From JAGTJU01 sp038257535 (GTDB lineage: Bacteria > Myxococcota_A > Polyangia > Fen-1088): 64,000 nucleotides of DNA. Position numbers and translations under genes: made by a program. Positions 8,932 through 17,810 of the stretch are shown here, one piece after another. Position 1 is the first letter of the stretch. Every line of letters starts with the position of its first letter. The DNA lies in assembly GCA_038257535.1 (NCBI GenBank), contig JBBSJE010000004.1, forward strand, positions 1 through 64,000, written 5' to 3'. The notes beneath the pieces are model-generated. The model was not told the DNA's origin. It was given only the letters and a program-made list of their open reading frames with translations, and ran no database searches.

Positions 8932-9960
8932 CTACCCCTCAAGCCGGTACGTCAGCGGCACGCGCACTTCCACGCTGCTGCCTAACACGGCAGGAGGTGG
9001 AGGAAAGGGCTGCGCGCGATGCACCGTTTGCAAAGCGGCGCGGCTCAAAGCGCCCAGTTCGCCGCCCTTCACCACGCGTGCCGAAACCAGCTGGCCGCGA
9101 TCGTTGATCACAACGCTTAGCCAGATCACACCTTCAAGTTCGTCTTCTTCAGCTTCGGGCGGATAGAACAGATGCGCTTTGATCCGACGGTCTAGGCTGT
9201 CGGTGATGTAGCGGGTCACCAAGCGTTCGCGCTCAGAGGCCGTGAGCGCCGGCGGTGTGGGCGCGGCGGGTATAGCGACGGTGTTGGTCAAAACGCCACC
9301 CAGCACACCACCTGAAACGCCACCTTCCACGCCGCCCGCCTGTGCACCTTCCGGTGCAGACGGCTCCGGCTCCGCTGCCGTTTGAGGCTCTGGCTCGGCT
9401 TGCGCCACTTGCGTGGGTTGCACCAAATCGGGGCGCGGACGCGTCTCCACCTTGTGTTCAGACTTGGACGCAGAGGCCTTCGGAGGCGGAGGAGGGGGCG
9501 GCGGCGCCACCAGCCGCATGTCGGACCACAGCAGCAACGACACTTTCACGGGCGCCGACGCGATTTCGTCTACGTGCCAGAATGCCTGCGCCAAGCCCCA
9601 GCCCAAGACCACAACATGCAGCACTCCCGCCAGCGACCAGCACAGCACCGCGCGGGTGCTGGGTGGGCGCCGACGGCTGGCGTGCAGGAAGGCTGAAAAA
9701 GCGGGCACCAACGCCGCCGGCTGTGGCACCGGGGGTGAAGATGGAATCGCTTCCGTTTCGGCCGGAGTTTGCCTGGGGGCTCCCGTTTCCAGCGCCTCTG
9801 TTTCCAGCGCCTGTGATTCGCCCGCCACAGCTTGAAGGTGATTGAACGCTTCGCCCGAACAACACGTTTGGCATGGCCCGCGGGGGGCCTCGTCCAACGC
9901 CGCAGGCGCAAGCTCAAGGCTTGGCTGAGAATCGCGGGGCGCCAAAGAGGAGGTGGACAT
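8932..9960 (-). CDS. tonB: TonB family energy-transducing protein
   Basis: A 342-aa TonB-like protein that should transmit proton-motive force from an ExbBD motor to outer-membrane receptors. It has an unusually long N-terminal cytoplasmic region of about 110 residues that includes a Cys cluster (GPCQTCCSGE). One membrane span follows (LAGVLHVVVLGWGLAQAF), then an octaproline and a Pro/Glu-rich periplasmic stretch. A C-terminal TonB_C domain ends in VRVPLTYRLEG. The ATG at 9960 is preferred over a GTG 12 nt upstream; neither has a strong ribosome site. No exbB or exbD lies in the window. It reads toward the Fur-controlled receptor operon and has its own Fur-like box. Confidence 0.88.
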   Translation of the reverse strand: MSTSSLAPRDSQPSLELAPAALDEAPRGPCQTCCSGEAFNHLQAVAGESQALETEALETGAPRQTPAETEAIPSSPPVPQPAALVPAFSAFLHASRRRPPSTRAVLCWSLAGVLHVVVLGWGLAQAFWHVDEIASAPVKVSLLLWSDMRLVAPPPPPPPPKASASKSEHKVETRPRPDLVQPTQVAQAEPEPQTAAEPEPSAPEGAQAGGVEGGVSGGVLGGVLTNTVAIPAAPTPPALTASERERLVTRYITDSLDRRIKAHLFYPPEAEEDELEGVIWLSVVINDRGQLVSARVVKGGELGALSRAALQTVHRAQPFPPPPAVLGSSVEVRVPLTYRLEG

Positions 9961-9993
9961 AGAACTTGGCACGGATCAGGGAGGACGGCTGCC

Positions 9994-10022
9994 AGTGTAC
10001 AGATACTGACTATCGTTCTCAA
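9994..10022 (-). promoter_or_regulatory. tonB promoter with Fur-like box
   Basis: On the minus strand -35 TTGAGA (10022-10017), a 17-nt spacer and -10 TACACT (9999-9994) precede tonB. TGACTATCGTTCTCA at 10007-10021, read on the plus strand, resembles the Fur box at 8837-8851 and shares the TTCTCA half, but it is an imperfect palindrome. It covers most of the -35 and part of the spacer, so iron repression of tonB is likely. The same box might also affect the divergent gene at 10204. Confidence 0.5.
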
Positions 10023-10203
10023 TTCCAATCGACACCCCAACGAAAAAACTGAACGACAGTCGCCGTTTGCCCAAGGCCCACCCGCGCCCAGTGTCGAGAA
10101 ACGAAAAAATCGTTCACCTACGTTGACCCGTATCAGGGGTCAGGCACGACAAATACTGAAGCGGCCTGTTGGCCATGCTCATCGCCACCCGGAGATTCCC
10201 CGT

Positions 10204-11892
10204 ATGTATGCAGTTTCGGAGATTCGACCAGCCTCAAGGGCTGCCCTACCCCCGGCCCCAGCCATGCTGTTTCTCGTGCTGAGCGGATGTTCAGGAATCA
10301 TCTCAACCCCATCGGACGAACCACCTCAAGGTGGACCCAACGACCCGCCCAGCAACGTTCAAACGCCCGTTGGGGAGGCTCCCGAAGGCCCTGAGGGCAA
10401 CAACACGCCCATACGGCGGCTGACCAATGAGGAATACAAGCGCACCCTGGCCGACTTGCTGGACATAGAGATGCCGAGCATGAATTTGCCCCCCGAGGAA
10501 GAGGTGCGCGGGTTTAAGAACAACGCCGCCGCTTTATCCTTCTCACCGGTCTTGGCCGAACAGCACCTGCTGATCGCCGAGGAGATCTCGAAACGGGCCG
10601 TGGTCAACGTTGCGAAGTTAACAGGTTGTGGAAGCGAACATGACGAAGCTTGCGCGGAAAACTTCATCACGAAGCTGGGCCAACGCGCGTGGCGTCGCCC
10701 TTTGGCACAAGCCGAAAAAGACGCTCTGCTTGTCCTGTTTCAAGAAGGTGCAAAAACAAACTTCGCCGAAGGTGCACGTTTGATCGTTCAGGCGCTTTTG
10801 GTCTCGCCCCACTTCGAGTACCGCATGGAGCAAGGCGAAGTGGCGGGTGACGGGCGCATGCGCCCCACATCATGGGAGATGGCTTCGCGCCTTTCTTACC
10901 TTTTATGGGGCAGCATGCCCGATGGGGAGCTGTTTCAGGCCGCCCGAGACAATCTGCTTGTCAGCAAAGAGCAAGTGTTGGCGCAAGCCGAACGGTTGCT
11001 GAAAAGCCCGCGCGCTCACGTACCCACGCAAGAATTCTTCAAGCAATGGCTCGCGCTTGAAGGGGTACAGAGCGTGACCAAAGAGACCAAGGCGTTCGCC
11101 GGTTTCAACACGGCCGTGGCCGAAGCGCAGGACAAAGAGATCGCGGCCTTCCTTGAAGATGCGTTTTGGTCGGAGGCTGGCAACTTCAAGAGTCTGTTTA
11201 CCAGCCGCGACACTTTCGTAAACAAAGGCCTGGCGAAGTACTACGGCTTGCCCGAGCCCAGCTCGGATGCATTCGAGAAACGCAGCTTTGCCGACGACCA
11301 GCGCGCGGGCATACTGACCATGGGTGGCCTTATGGCCAAATTGGCCGCCCCGGATCAAACCTCGCCCACCTTGCGCGGGGTGTTTGTGCGCGAACGGGTT
11401 TTGTGTTTTGACCTGCCGCCACCACCTGTTTCGGTGGACAACGTTTTGCCATCACCGACTGGCGCCACCACCACGCGACAACGCGCGAACGACCACCAAA
11501 GCGATCCTGCGTGTTCGGCCTGTCATGTGATGTTTGACCCCATTGGCTTCGGCTTCGAGCGATTCGATGGCGCCGGTCGCCTCCGCGACGCCGAAAACGG
11601 CAAGCCCATCGATGACTCCGGGGAGGTGATCGAATCGGGCATAGGTAAGTTCAAGGGGGCGGCTGATCTGGGCCGCAAGCTCGCGGCCGATGAGGGCGCT
11701 GCCCGATGCCTGGCCACCAACGTGCTGCGGTTTGCCTTGGGACGGCTTGAGACCGACCACGACAACAAAGCAATTTCCAGCATGAAAGACATGCTTTTGG
11801 CAAGCGACAAACCCCTTTCGGCGCTGTTGCCCACAATTGTGCAGTCAGACCAGTTCCTCTTTCGTTCGCCCAGCAAAGGAGTGCAACAGTGA
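10204..11892 (+). CDS. DUF1592-family (PSD-type) c-heme lipoprotein, copy 1
   Basis: A 562-aa lipoprotein of the DUF1587/DUF1595/DUF1592/DUF1588/DUF1585 architecture common in Planctomycetes and Myxococcota. A signal segment ends in LVLSGC (good lipobox). RRLTNEEYKRTLADLL is the DUF1587-like start. WRRPLAQAEKDALL is the DUF1595 region and SRLSYLLWGSMPDGEL the DUF1592 region. CSACH at residues 437-441, in DUF1588, can bind one c-type heme. The end, NVLRFALGRLETDHD, is DUF1585. The GTG start of the DUF1552 gene overlaps its stop, so the two products are probably made together. The reaction is unknown; an envelope redox role is inferred from the heme motif. Confidence 0.85.
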   Translation: MYAVSEIRPASRAALPPAPAMLFLVLSGCSGIISTPSDEPPQGGPNDPPSNVQTPVGEAPEGPEGNNTPIRRLTNEEYKRTLADLLDIEMPSMNLPPEEEVRGFKNNAAALSFSPVLAEQHLLIAEEISKRAVVNVAKLTGCGSEHDEACAENFITKLGQRAWRRPLAQAEKDALLVLFQEGAKTNFAEGARLIVQALLVSPHFEYRMEQGEVAGDGRMRPTSWEMASRLSYLLWGSMPDGELFQAARDNLLVSKEQVLAQAERLLKSPRAHVPTQEFFKQWLALEGVQSVTKETKAFAGFNTAVAEAQDKEIAAFLEDAFWSEAGNFKSLFTSRDTFVNKGLAKYYGLPEPSSDAFEKRSFADDQRAGILTMGGLMAKLAAPDQTSPTLRGVFVRERVLCFDLPPPPVSVDNVLPSPTGATTTRQRANDHQSDPACSACHVMFDPIGFGFERFDGAGRLRDAENGKPIDDSGEVIESGIGKFKGAADLGRKLAADEGAARCLATNVLRFALGRLETDHDNKAISSMKDMLLASDKPLSALLPTIVQSDQFLFRSPSKGVQQ

Positions 11893-13292
11893 AAATTTTT
11901 GCCCGTCGTCAGTTTCTTCGTGGCACAGCCGGGGCCACCATCGCCTTGCCTTCGCTGATTTCGCTGACCGGTCGCAGTGGCCGCGCGCAGGCAGCCCAAA
12001 GCCCCAAGCGTTTCATCGCCATGGCCACCGTATTGGGCTCTTATCCCGAAAGGTTTTGGCCAAGAGCCCCTGGGGCGCAGCCGTTCGCCCCCGACTACCG
12101 TCCAAGTCGCCACTACGCCACTGGCACGGGTGACGGTGAAACAACCGATTTCGAGCTGCAGGAAATTGGCAAACCCCTTGAGCCTCACAAGCGCGATTTG
12201 ATCTACGTTGAAGGCCTTGATCGCATCAACAGCAGCGGCCACGGAGGCTACTGCAACTTGTTGACCGGCGTTGCCTCGCCGGTGCCCAAAGAAGAAATTG
12301 GCGGCGCCACAAGCTTGGATCAACTGATTGCGCGGAAAATTGGCAACGACACCAAGTTCTCTTCGTTGCAAATTGGCGTGCAGAATTCAGGCACGGGCAA
12401 ATATGCGTGTTTGTCGTGGTACGCCGAAGGCAAACCCGCCCCAGCCGAACCCAACCCGCTTGAACTTTATAAGCGCGTGTTTGGCGAGGTTCCTGACAGC
12501 AAAGGCGACAACAGCGCCTTGGAAGCGATGATTGCACGCCGCAAGTCGGTGCTGGATGCGGCCATGACTCAGGCCAAAGACCTTCAGCAAAAGTCCAGCG
12601 CGGCTGACAAAGCGAAGCTTGAAAACTACTTTGACTCCATTCGCCAAGTGGAGATGCGGCTTACCCGCATGAACAATTCCCTGGGATGCAGCAAGCCAGA
12701 GGCGCCTGCCTTGGGACCATACAAAAGGGAACCTCCGGTGGAAGATACACCGGAAGTGGCGCAAGCGCAGCTCGAGCTGCTGACGTTGGCGTTTGCCTGC
12801 GATCTAACCCGCGTGGCAACTTTTCAAATTGGTCATGAGGGGTCGAACATGACGTATCCCTGGCTGCAAGTGCCCATTCGCCATCATGATCTCTCGCACA
12901 CCAAACCTGATGCGGCTGACTATAAACGAAACTATGACTACATTGCCGCGATTGGCAACTGGCACGCCCAACAACTGGCCGCGATCATCGCTCGGCTCAA
13001 GCAAATGCCCGAGGGTGAAGGCTCCATCTGGGACAACACCTTGGTGTTGTGGATGAATGGGCTCACTTGGGGCTGCTTTCATTCCGATGTGCAGCTTCCC
13101 GTCATGTTGGCGGGCAGCGCTGGTGGCCATTTTAAAACGGGGCGTCATCTGCGCTTCTCACGCGAAAAGGACACGCCCATTGCCACAACCAACGATCTGT
13201 TGGCGCAAATTCAAAAGGCCTACGGAATCAACGAAGCGACAATCGGCAACCCCAGCTTCCACCGACGCGCCATGGACCGCTTGGTGGGTTAG
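11889..13292 (+). CDS. DUF1552 Tat-exported protein, copy 1
   Basis: A 467-aa DUF1552 protein. The N-terminus has a twin-arginine signal (ARRQFLRGTAGATIALP) followed by an Ala-rich hydrophobic stretch, so the protein should be exported folded, possibly with a cofactor. The fold is probably of the sulfatase/alkaline-phosphatase-like DUF1501/1552 group (segment DNTLVLWMNG, His-rich C-terminal half). The start is GTG, overlapping the upstream stop by 4 nt, with AAAGGAG ahead of it. It is the constant partner of the DUF1592-family protein. Substrate unknown. Confidence 0.85.
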   Translation: MKIFARRQFLRGTAGATIALPSLISLTGRSGRAQAAQSPKRFIAMATVLGSYPERFWPRAPGAQPFAPDYRPSRHYATGTGDGETTDFELQEIGKPLEPHKRDLIYVEGLDRINSSGHGGYCNLLTGVASPVPKEEIGGATSLDQLIARKIGNDTKFSSLQIGVQNSGTGKYACLSWYAEGKPAPAEPNPLELYKRVFGEVPDSKGDNSALEAMIARRKSVLDAAMTQAKDLQQKSSAADKAKLENYFDSIRQVEMRLTRMNNSLGCSKPEAPALGPYKREPPVEDTPEVAQAQLELLTLAFACDLTRVATFQIGHEGSNMTYPWLQVPIRHHDLSHTKPDAADYKRNYDYIAAIGNWHAQQLAAIIARLKQMPEGEGSIWDNTLVLWMNGLTWGCFHSDVQLPVMLAGSAGGHFKTGRHLRFSREKDTPIATTNDLLAQIQKAYGINEATIGNPSFHRRAMDRLVG

Positions 13293-13325
13293 GTTAAACC
13301 AAGCCCAAAGGCGTATAATGCAGTT

Positions 13326-14585
13326 ATGCGCATCCTGGTTATCAGCTTATTCACAATCAGCACCCTTGTGGCGGCCTGTGGCGCCAAAAAGGGTGGATCC
13401 GGCGGCCTCGGCGATGGAGGTGTGCCGTCAGATGCTGCGGGTGACGGGGGCCTGGATCCGTTTGGTCGGAAACCTTGCACCAGCAACGGCAATTGCGCCG
13501 CCACGGAATTTTGTAGCGTTGTGGGTGAATGTGCAGCGTCTGGCAGTTGCCTTGCAGCCGGAGACTGCTCCGCCCCGCAAACGTGCAAGTCGTCGCGAAC
13601 ATGTTTGGCGCCTGAAGCCTGCAAACTAACAACCGACTGCCCCACCGGCCAGGAGTGCAATGCAAGCGGCGCCTGCGTTATTGGCAGCATGTGCGGCCAA
13701 AACAAATTTGGTTTGACCAAAATTGCACCCAATCTCTTGATCCTGCTTGACCGTAGCGGCTCAATGAACGGCGATGCAGGGGGAGATTCGCGTTGGAACG
13801 TGGCCAAGAAAGCTGTGGAAACGGTCACAAAAGCCTTTGATGGGCAGATACGCTTCGGCCTGGCGACCTATTCCAGCTGCCTGGCCGGCGGTTGCTCGGC
13901 GGGCAGCATTGTCACGCCCATCGCGGACAACAACGCCAGCGCCATCAACAATTTTCTCGCTATGACAACTGACAGCGGCAGCCAAGACGGCAAGGCCTTA
14001 GATGGCAATGGGAAAATTCGTTACCTGTGCGACAGCGGTGCGCCGGAGACGTCGACGGGCAAGGCGTTGAGCGCTCTGGTCGGGGCGCCAGACTTACAGG
14101 ATCCTCTGCGCGCCAACGCCATTCTGCTTTTAACCGATGGCGAGGAGAGCGACCAATGCGTGGCCGATTGTAATGGTTCGTGCGGCGCGAAACGTTTGTT
14201 GGATCAAGCAAAGTCGGTGAAAACCTTTGTTGTTGGTTTGGGAGTCAATTCAGCAACGATCGACCAAATTGCCAAAGCGGGTGGAACCAATGCCTCGGTT
14301 TCGGCAAATAGCCAGATGCAGCTCAACGCCGCTTTCTCACAAATCGCGTCCGAAGTGGCCACCTGCGAATATGCCCTCGACAGCAGGCCTCCTGATGCGA
14401 CCAACCTGTCGGTCTTTTTCAATGATGTGGCCGAACCGCTCGCGCGCGATGACGTTAACGGATGGAGCTACGATCCGGGTACGAACAGGGTTACGTTCAA
14501 AGGCAAAGCCTGTACGGACATCAAGAACGGCACCGTCATTGACATTGATGTGGTGTTCGGCTGCCCCCAGCCCGTTGTGCTTTAG
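13326..14585 (+). CDS. Cys-rich VWA-domain lipoprotein
   Basis: A 419-aa lipoprotein. The signal peptide ends in LVAAC (lipidated Cys18). A Gly/Asp-rich linker follows, then a run of about seven short Cys-containing repeats (pattern CxxxxxCxxxxxC, residues 50-125), as in many Myxococcota surface proteins. A von Willebrand A domain comes next, with the MIDAS motif DRSGS at 142-146 and a LLLTDGEES segment that also fits the fold. It lies 33 nt after the DUF1552 gene on the same strand and may share its transcript. The role is probably metal-dependent protein binding at the surface; the partner is unknown. Confidence 0.85.
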   Translation: MRILVISLFTISTLVAACGAKKGGSGGLGDGGVPSDAAGDGGLDPFGRKPCTSNGNCAATEFCSVVGECAASGSCLAAGDCSAPQTCKSSRTCLAPEACKLTTDCPTGQECNASGACVIGSMCGQNKFGLTKIAPNLLILLDRSGSMNGDAGGDSRWNVAKKAVETVTKAFDGQIRFGLATYSSCLAGGCSAGSIVTPIADNNASAINNFLAMTTDSGSQDGKALDGNGKIRYLCDSGAPETSTGKALSALVGAPDLQDPLRANAILLLTDGEESDQCVADCNGSCGAKRLLDQAKSVKTFVVGLGVNSATIDQIAKAGGTNASVSANSQMQLNAAFSQIASEVATCEYALDSRPPDATNLSVFFNDVAEPLARDDVNGWSYDPGTNRVTFKGKACTDIKNGTVIDIDVVFGCPQPVVL

Positions 14586-14596
14586 GGGTGCTGGCG

Positions 14597-16306
14597 CTAG
14601 CGCTCAGTCAACCGCCGTTGCCAGAACGCCGGCTCGGAAGCCAAGTGCGACAGCGCCGCAAGCACGCCCTCTTGTTTGAGCGTTTCGGCGAACGTCTCCG
14701 CCCCACAGAGCGAAACGTTGTGCCTGTCGTCTCCCGCTGCGAAGGCATGCAAAGTCTTGGCGAAACACGCGTGCGCCTCTTTCGTGCCCAACAGCGCTTG
14801 TGCCAGTTCTGAGGCGTTTGCGAAGTTTTTCTTCGTGTCATCAACGGTGCTGAGTAAGTAGCCTGAGGTGTCCAAGGTCTTCTTTGACAAGGGATCAACC
14901 GTGCGGAAGCGCCCGATGGAATCGTAGTGTTCAAGGCCAAATGCCAGTGGGTCCATAAGTTCGTGGCAAGACGCGCAGGCAGGACTTTCAAAGTGGGCGC
15001 TCATCCGCTCGCGATTGGTCAACTGGCCATCCGGCTCGGGATTAAAGGCGTTCACGTCGGCCGGGGGAGCTGGCAGTTCATCGCACAGCAGTTTTTCACG
15101 AATAAACCGACCTCGTTTAACAATGTCGGTGTCTACATCTTGCCCGTGACCTGCCAAAAACGCTCCCATCGTTAAAAACCCAGCACGAAACTCACCGGGA
15201 GCTTCAGTTTTCGCCCACTTGGTGTCTGAACTGCCCCCCGTCAAACCATAATATCCCGCCAAACGCTTGTTGGTCACCGTGTAGGGTGCTGACAACAACG
15301 CCGATAAGCTGGCGTCATCCGACCATAAAACTGTGTCAACGAAACGCCGGAATTCCTCCACCATGTCATCGCGGATCGCTGACGTGAAATCGGGGTGGAT
15401 CATTTCGTTTTTCGTGACCTCAAGCACCAGATCGGCGTGCAGATTTTCTTCAAAATACCGCCGAATGCCCGCCGCCGTCTTTCCTGCAGACAACAAACGC
15501 TTGGCGTGCGCACGCAGGGTTTGGTCATTCAACTCACCATCCTGGGCGGCCGCCAACAACTCCGCGTCGGGAGGTGCATCGGTAAGGGTGTACGCCAATG
15601 CTGACGCTTTTTCGTAATCCGTTAAGGCAACAACACCCGCCTTCACCGCGGTGGCATCTCCCAATTCTGAACGGAACTGCGTGTTGTGCGAGAGCAAGAT
15701 GGCGTTGAGCGTCTCTTGCCAAGCACCTTCGTTGCCTGCCAGCGCCTTTTCTTGCTTGAAGAATCCCACATAGGTAGCCACTTCATCGTTGGTTAAAGGC
15801 CGGCGAAACGCCTTGGCCCCCACCGTGGCAACGGCTTTGTTCAGGCATGCGTCGTTGTAGCCTTCGCTTAAGCAAGGCTCAATGCGCCCCGGTTGTTTGG
15901 CAAGGTGTTGCGCCACCAAATCCATCTGGCCCACCACGTCTTGCACGTGGGGAAACGTCATCTCAAGCCGTGAAGCCACGCTGCGAAACCCCAATGTGGT
16001 TGACAAAGATTTTTCAAGCGTGCTGGCCACCAGAGGAACGTTGGCATCAATGCTTCGCAGCGTGTTTTGCACTTGCGCAGGCGTCAGCTTCCAAAACCGC
16101 CGCGGCAGCATTTCACAGTTGGATGACACAACCTCTTCTTCCCCTCCCGTCCCGGGCTTGCCACTTTGCCCCCCCTTCGAGCCAGACCCAGGACCTTCCG
16201 TGGGCAGATGATCACCAATGGTCCCCGAACATCCTGCCACGAGCCCGGCCACGCCAAGCCTGAGACACCATGCGTTGGCTTTGGAAACAAGCGATGCGCG
16301 GCTCAT
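14597..16306 (-). CDS. DUF1592-family c-heme lipoprotein, copy 2
   Basis: A 569-aa paralogue of the gene at 10204. The signal peptide ends in LVAGC (Cys26), then a Gly/Ser-rich linker. FWKLTPAQVQNTLRSI is the DUF1587-like start, AFRRPLTNDEVATYV the DUF1595 region, and CASCH at 444-448 the heme motif in DUF1588. The DUF1592 core is more diverged than in copy 1, so the second pair is old and not a recent duplication. Its start overlaps the stop of the DUF1552 gene by 4 nt, the reverse of the order in copy 1. It converges on the VWA gene with an 11-nt gap. Confidence 0.82.
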   Translation of the reverse strand: MSRASLVSKANAWCLRLGVAGLVAGCSGTIGDHLPTEGPGSGSKGGQSGKPGTGGEEEVVSSNCEMLPRRFWKLTPAQVQNTLRSIDANVPLVASTLEKSLSTTLGFRSVASRLEMTFPHVQDVVGQMDLVAQHLAKQPGRIEPCLSEGYNDACLNKAVATVGAKAFRRPLTNDEVATYVGFFKQEKALAGNEGAWQETLNAILLSHNTQFRSELGDATAVKAGVVALTDYEKASALAYTLTDAPPDAELLAAAQDGELNDQTLRAHAKRLLSAGKTAAGIRRYFEENLHADLVLEVTKNEMIHPDFTSAIRDDMVEEFRRFVDTVLWSDDASLSALLSAPYTVTNKRLAGYYGLTGGSSDTKWAKTEAPGEFRAGFLTMGAFLAGHGQDVDTDIVKRGRFIREKLLCDELPAPPADVNAFNPEPDGQLTNRERMSAHFESPACASCHELMDPLAFGLEHYDSIGRFRTVDPLSKKTLDTSGYLLSTVDDTKKNFANASELAQALLGTKEAHACFAKTLHAFAAGDDRHNVSLCGAETFAETLKQEGVLAALSHLASEPAFWQRRLTER

Positions 16307-17697
16307 GTGAACATCTCCGACAGAGGGCCTTTGTTGATTCTGGGATCACCAAATGTTTTGAGGTCAGCGCCCACGGCATGAGCCACAGATAGGTAAAAGT
16401 CGGCAATCGACCGCGCGGGAGCCTCTTCACCAATTTTAGGTTTCGATTTGGCATCGGCGGGCGTCACCATGGTGGTGCGTGGATCGTTGCTGACCACCGG
16501 GGCCGTTGGCAGTTGAATCAAGCTTCCCGTTTTCAGCTTACCCCCCAAGCTGCCAATCGTCATCACCACGTAGTCGAACTGGCCACCATGGTGCTTGCCT
16601 CCGCTGGCATTCACAAACACAATCAAAGTGCTATCGGCCAACGTGCCTGCACCATCGGGAAGCGCTTCAAGCCGCTTGCGAAGGTGCACTACAGTTTCGG
16701 CTGAGTGGTTGTAATACGCGCGGTGATGCGCCTCTGTGCCCTGGCCGTGCCACATTTGATGCGTGCCCGGATGCATAACTTCACCATTGTCTTTGCTCCA
16801 TGACCCCAAGAACGGAAGGTCATTGCTGTTGTTCGACATCGTGACCACGCGAGTGAAGCCACACGACAAGGCCTGCACCAACATATCGGCCACCGCTTTT
16901 GCGCGGGCGGGGTTTTTGTAATTTCCGTCCATTTGGGCAGCGGTAGGGCCTACAGGGCCTTCGCAGTTGGCCGTGGTTTTCCCCAGGCCCGCGAGCTTGC
17001 CCTCAATTTCGCGCAGCGATGTGAGGTACTGATCCAATTGTGCTTTTTCAGGCCCAGCCAACCGACCCGCGGCCCTGTTCAAGTCACTCACCACGAAATC
17101 AAGCACGCTCTTTTTCTTGCGCAGGCTTTCGGCGAAAGCGGCTTGCGCCGCGGCGTCATTGCCCACGGTGGTGTTGCCAAAGATCTTCGCAAACGCCACC
17201 ACCGGATCTTTTTCCGCCGCGTAGGGCGCGTTGGCGCCATCTGCGCTTGGGGTGCCCGACTTCTTGTCGTACCAAACATACTGGCTTAAGGATCCTATCG
17301 GCGTATCCGTGCCAATTTTGGCCGCGATGGCGCGGTCAAGGCTAGGCCCTGGGGGCGCCCCCTCGTCCTCGCCGCCCGTCGATGAATCTGCCGCGGTCAG
17401 AAACCATTTGTTCCCATGCAGGTGATGCGAAAACGGGTTGTACATATCCTGCACCACAGAAACTTGCGACTTGATCGCCTCTAGCGCCGTGTACCCGCCC
17501 ATGCTGAGGCCCCCCGTTGCGGTCGGCCGCATCGACGTGTGAAGGCCAGCACGATCAACGAAGAACAAAACGCGATGCTTGGTCGTCGCAGCCCCCAACG
17601 CAGGGCGTAAAATTTGCCCCAACATCGGGGTTAAAAGCCAACCGCCCGCGCCCAACCCCATGGAAGCGATGAACTTTCGTCTACCCAGGTGATGCAT
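16303..17697 (-). CDS. DUF1552 Tat-exported protein, copy 2
   Basis: A 464-aa DUF1552 protein with a twin-arginine signal (LGRRKFIASMGLGAGGWLL). The ATG at 17697 is chosen because it puts this signal at the very N-terminus; a start 21 codons upstream would bury it. The body matches copy 1 in general plan: a segment with LRKKKSVLDFVVSDL near the middle, DSTLIVFVNASGG near the end, and a His-rich stretch. Its stop overlaps the DUF1592-family start (ATGA), so the order here is DUF1552 then DUF1592. Function unknown. Confidence 0.82.
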   Translation of the reverse strand: MHHLGRRKFIASMGLGAGGWLLTPMLGQILRPALGAATTKHRVLFFVDRAGLHTSMRPTATGGLSMGGYTALEAIKSQVSVVQDMYNPFSHHLHGNKWFLTAADSSTGGEDEGAPPGPSLDRAIAAKIGTDTPIGSLSQYVWYDKKSGTPSADGANAPYAAEKDPVVAFAKIFGNTTVGNDAAAQAAFAESLRKKKSVLDFVVSDLNRAAGRLAGPEKAQLDQYLTSLREIEGKLAGLGKTTANCEGPVGPTAAQMDGNYKNPARAKAVADMLVQALSCGFTRVVTMSNNSNDLPFLGSWSKDNGEVMHPGTHQMWHGQGTEAHHRAYYNHSAETVVHLRKRLEALPDGAGTLADSTLIVFVNASGGKHHGGQFDYVVMTIGSLGGKLKTGSLIQLPTAPVVSNDPRTTMVTPADAKSKPKIGEEAPARSIADFYLSVAHAVGADLKTFGDPRINKGPLSEMFT

Positions 17698-17810
17698 CAC
17701 TGGTCTTGTCGGATGCCAGCGGCCGATAGGATCAAAAAAAGATAAGCAAGGAGCCGGCAAAACGGGCGAGGGAACTTCCCGCCTTGCTGGCCGGGTGACA
17801 AGCTAAATCC

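Noticed and set aside
9994..10022. Fur box as an operator of the divergent DUF1592-family gene only
   Set aside because: The box overlaps the -35 of tonB. No good promoter was seen near it on the plus strand, so tonB is the likelier target.
9832..10203. Longer N-terminus for the first DUF1592-family gene
   Set aside because: It would run through the tonB promoter region and bury the lipoprotein signal. The ATG at 10204 puts the signal peptide first.
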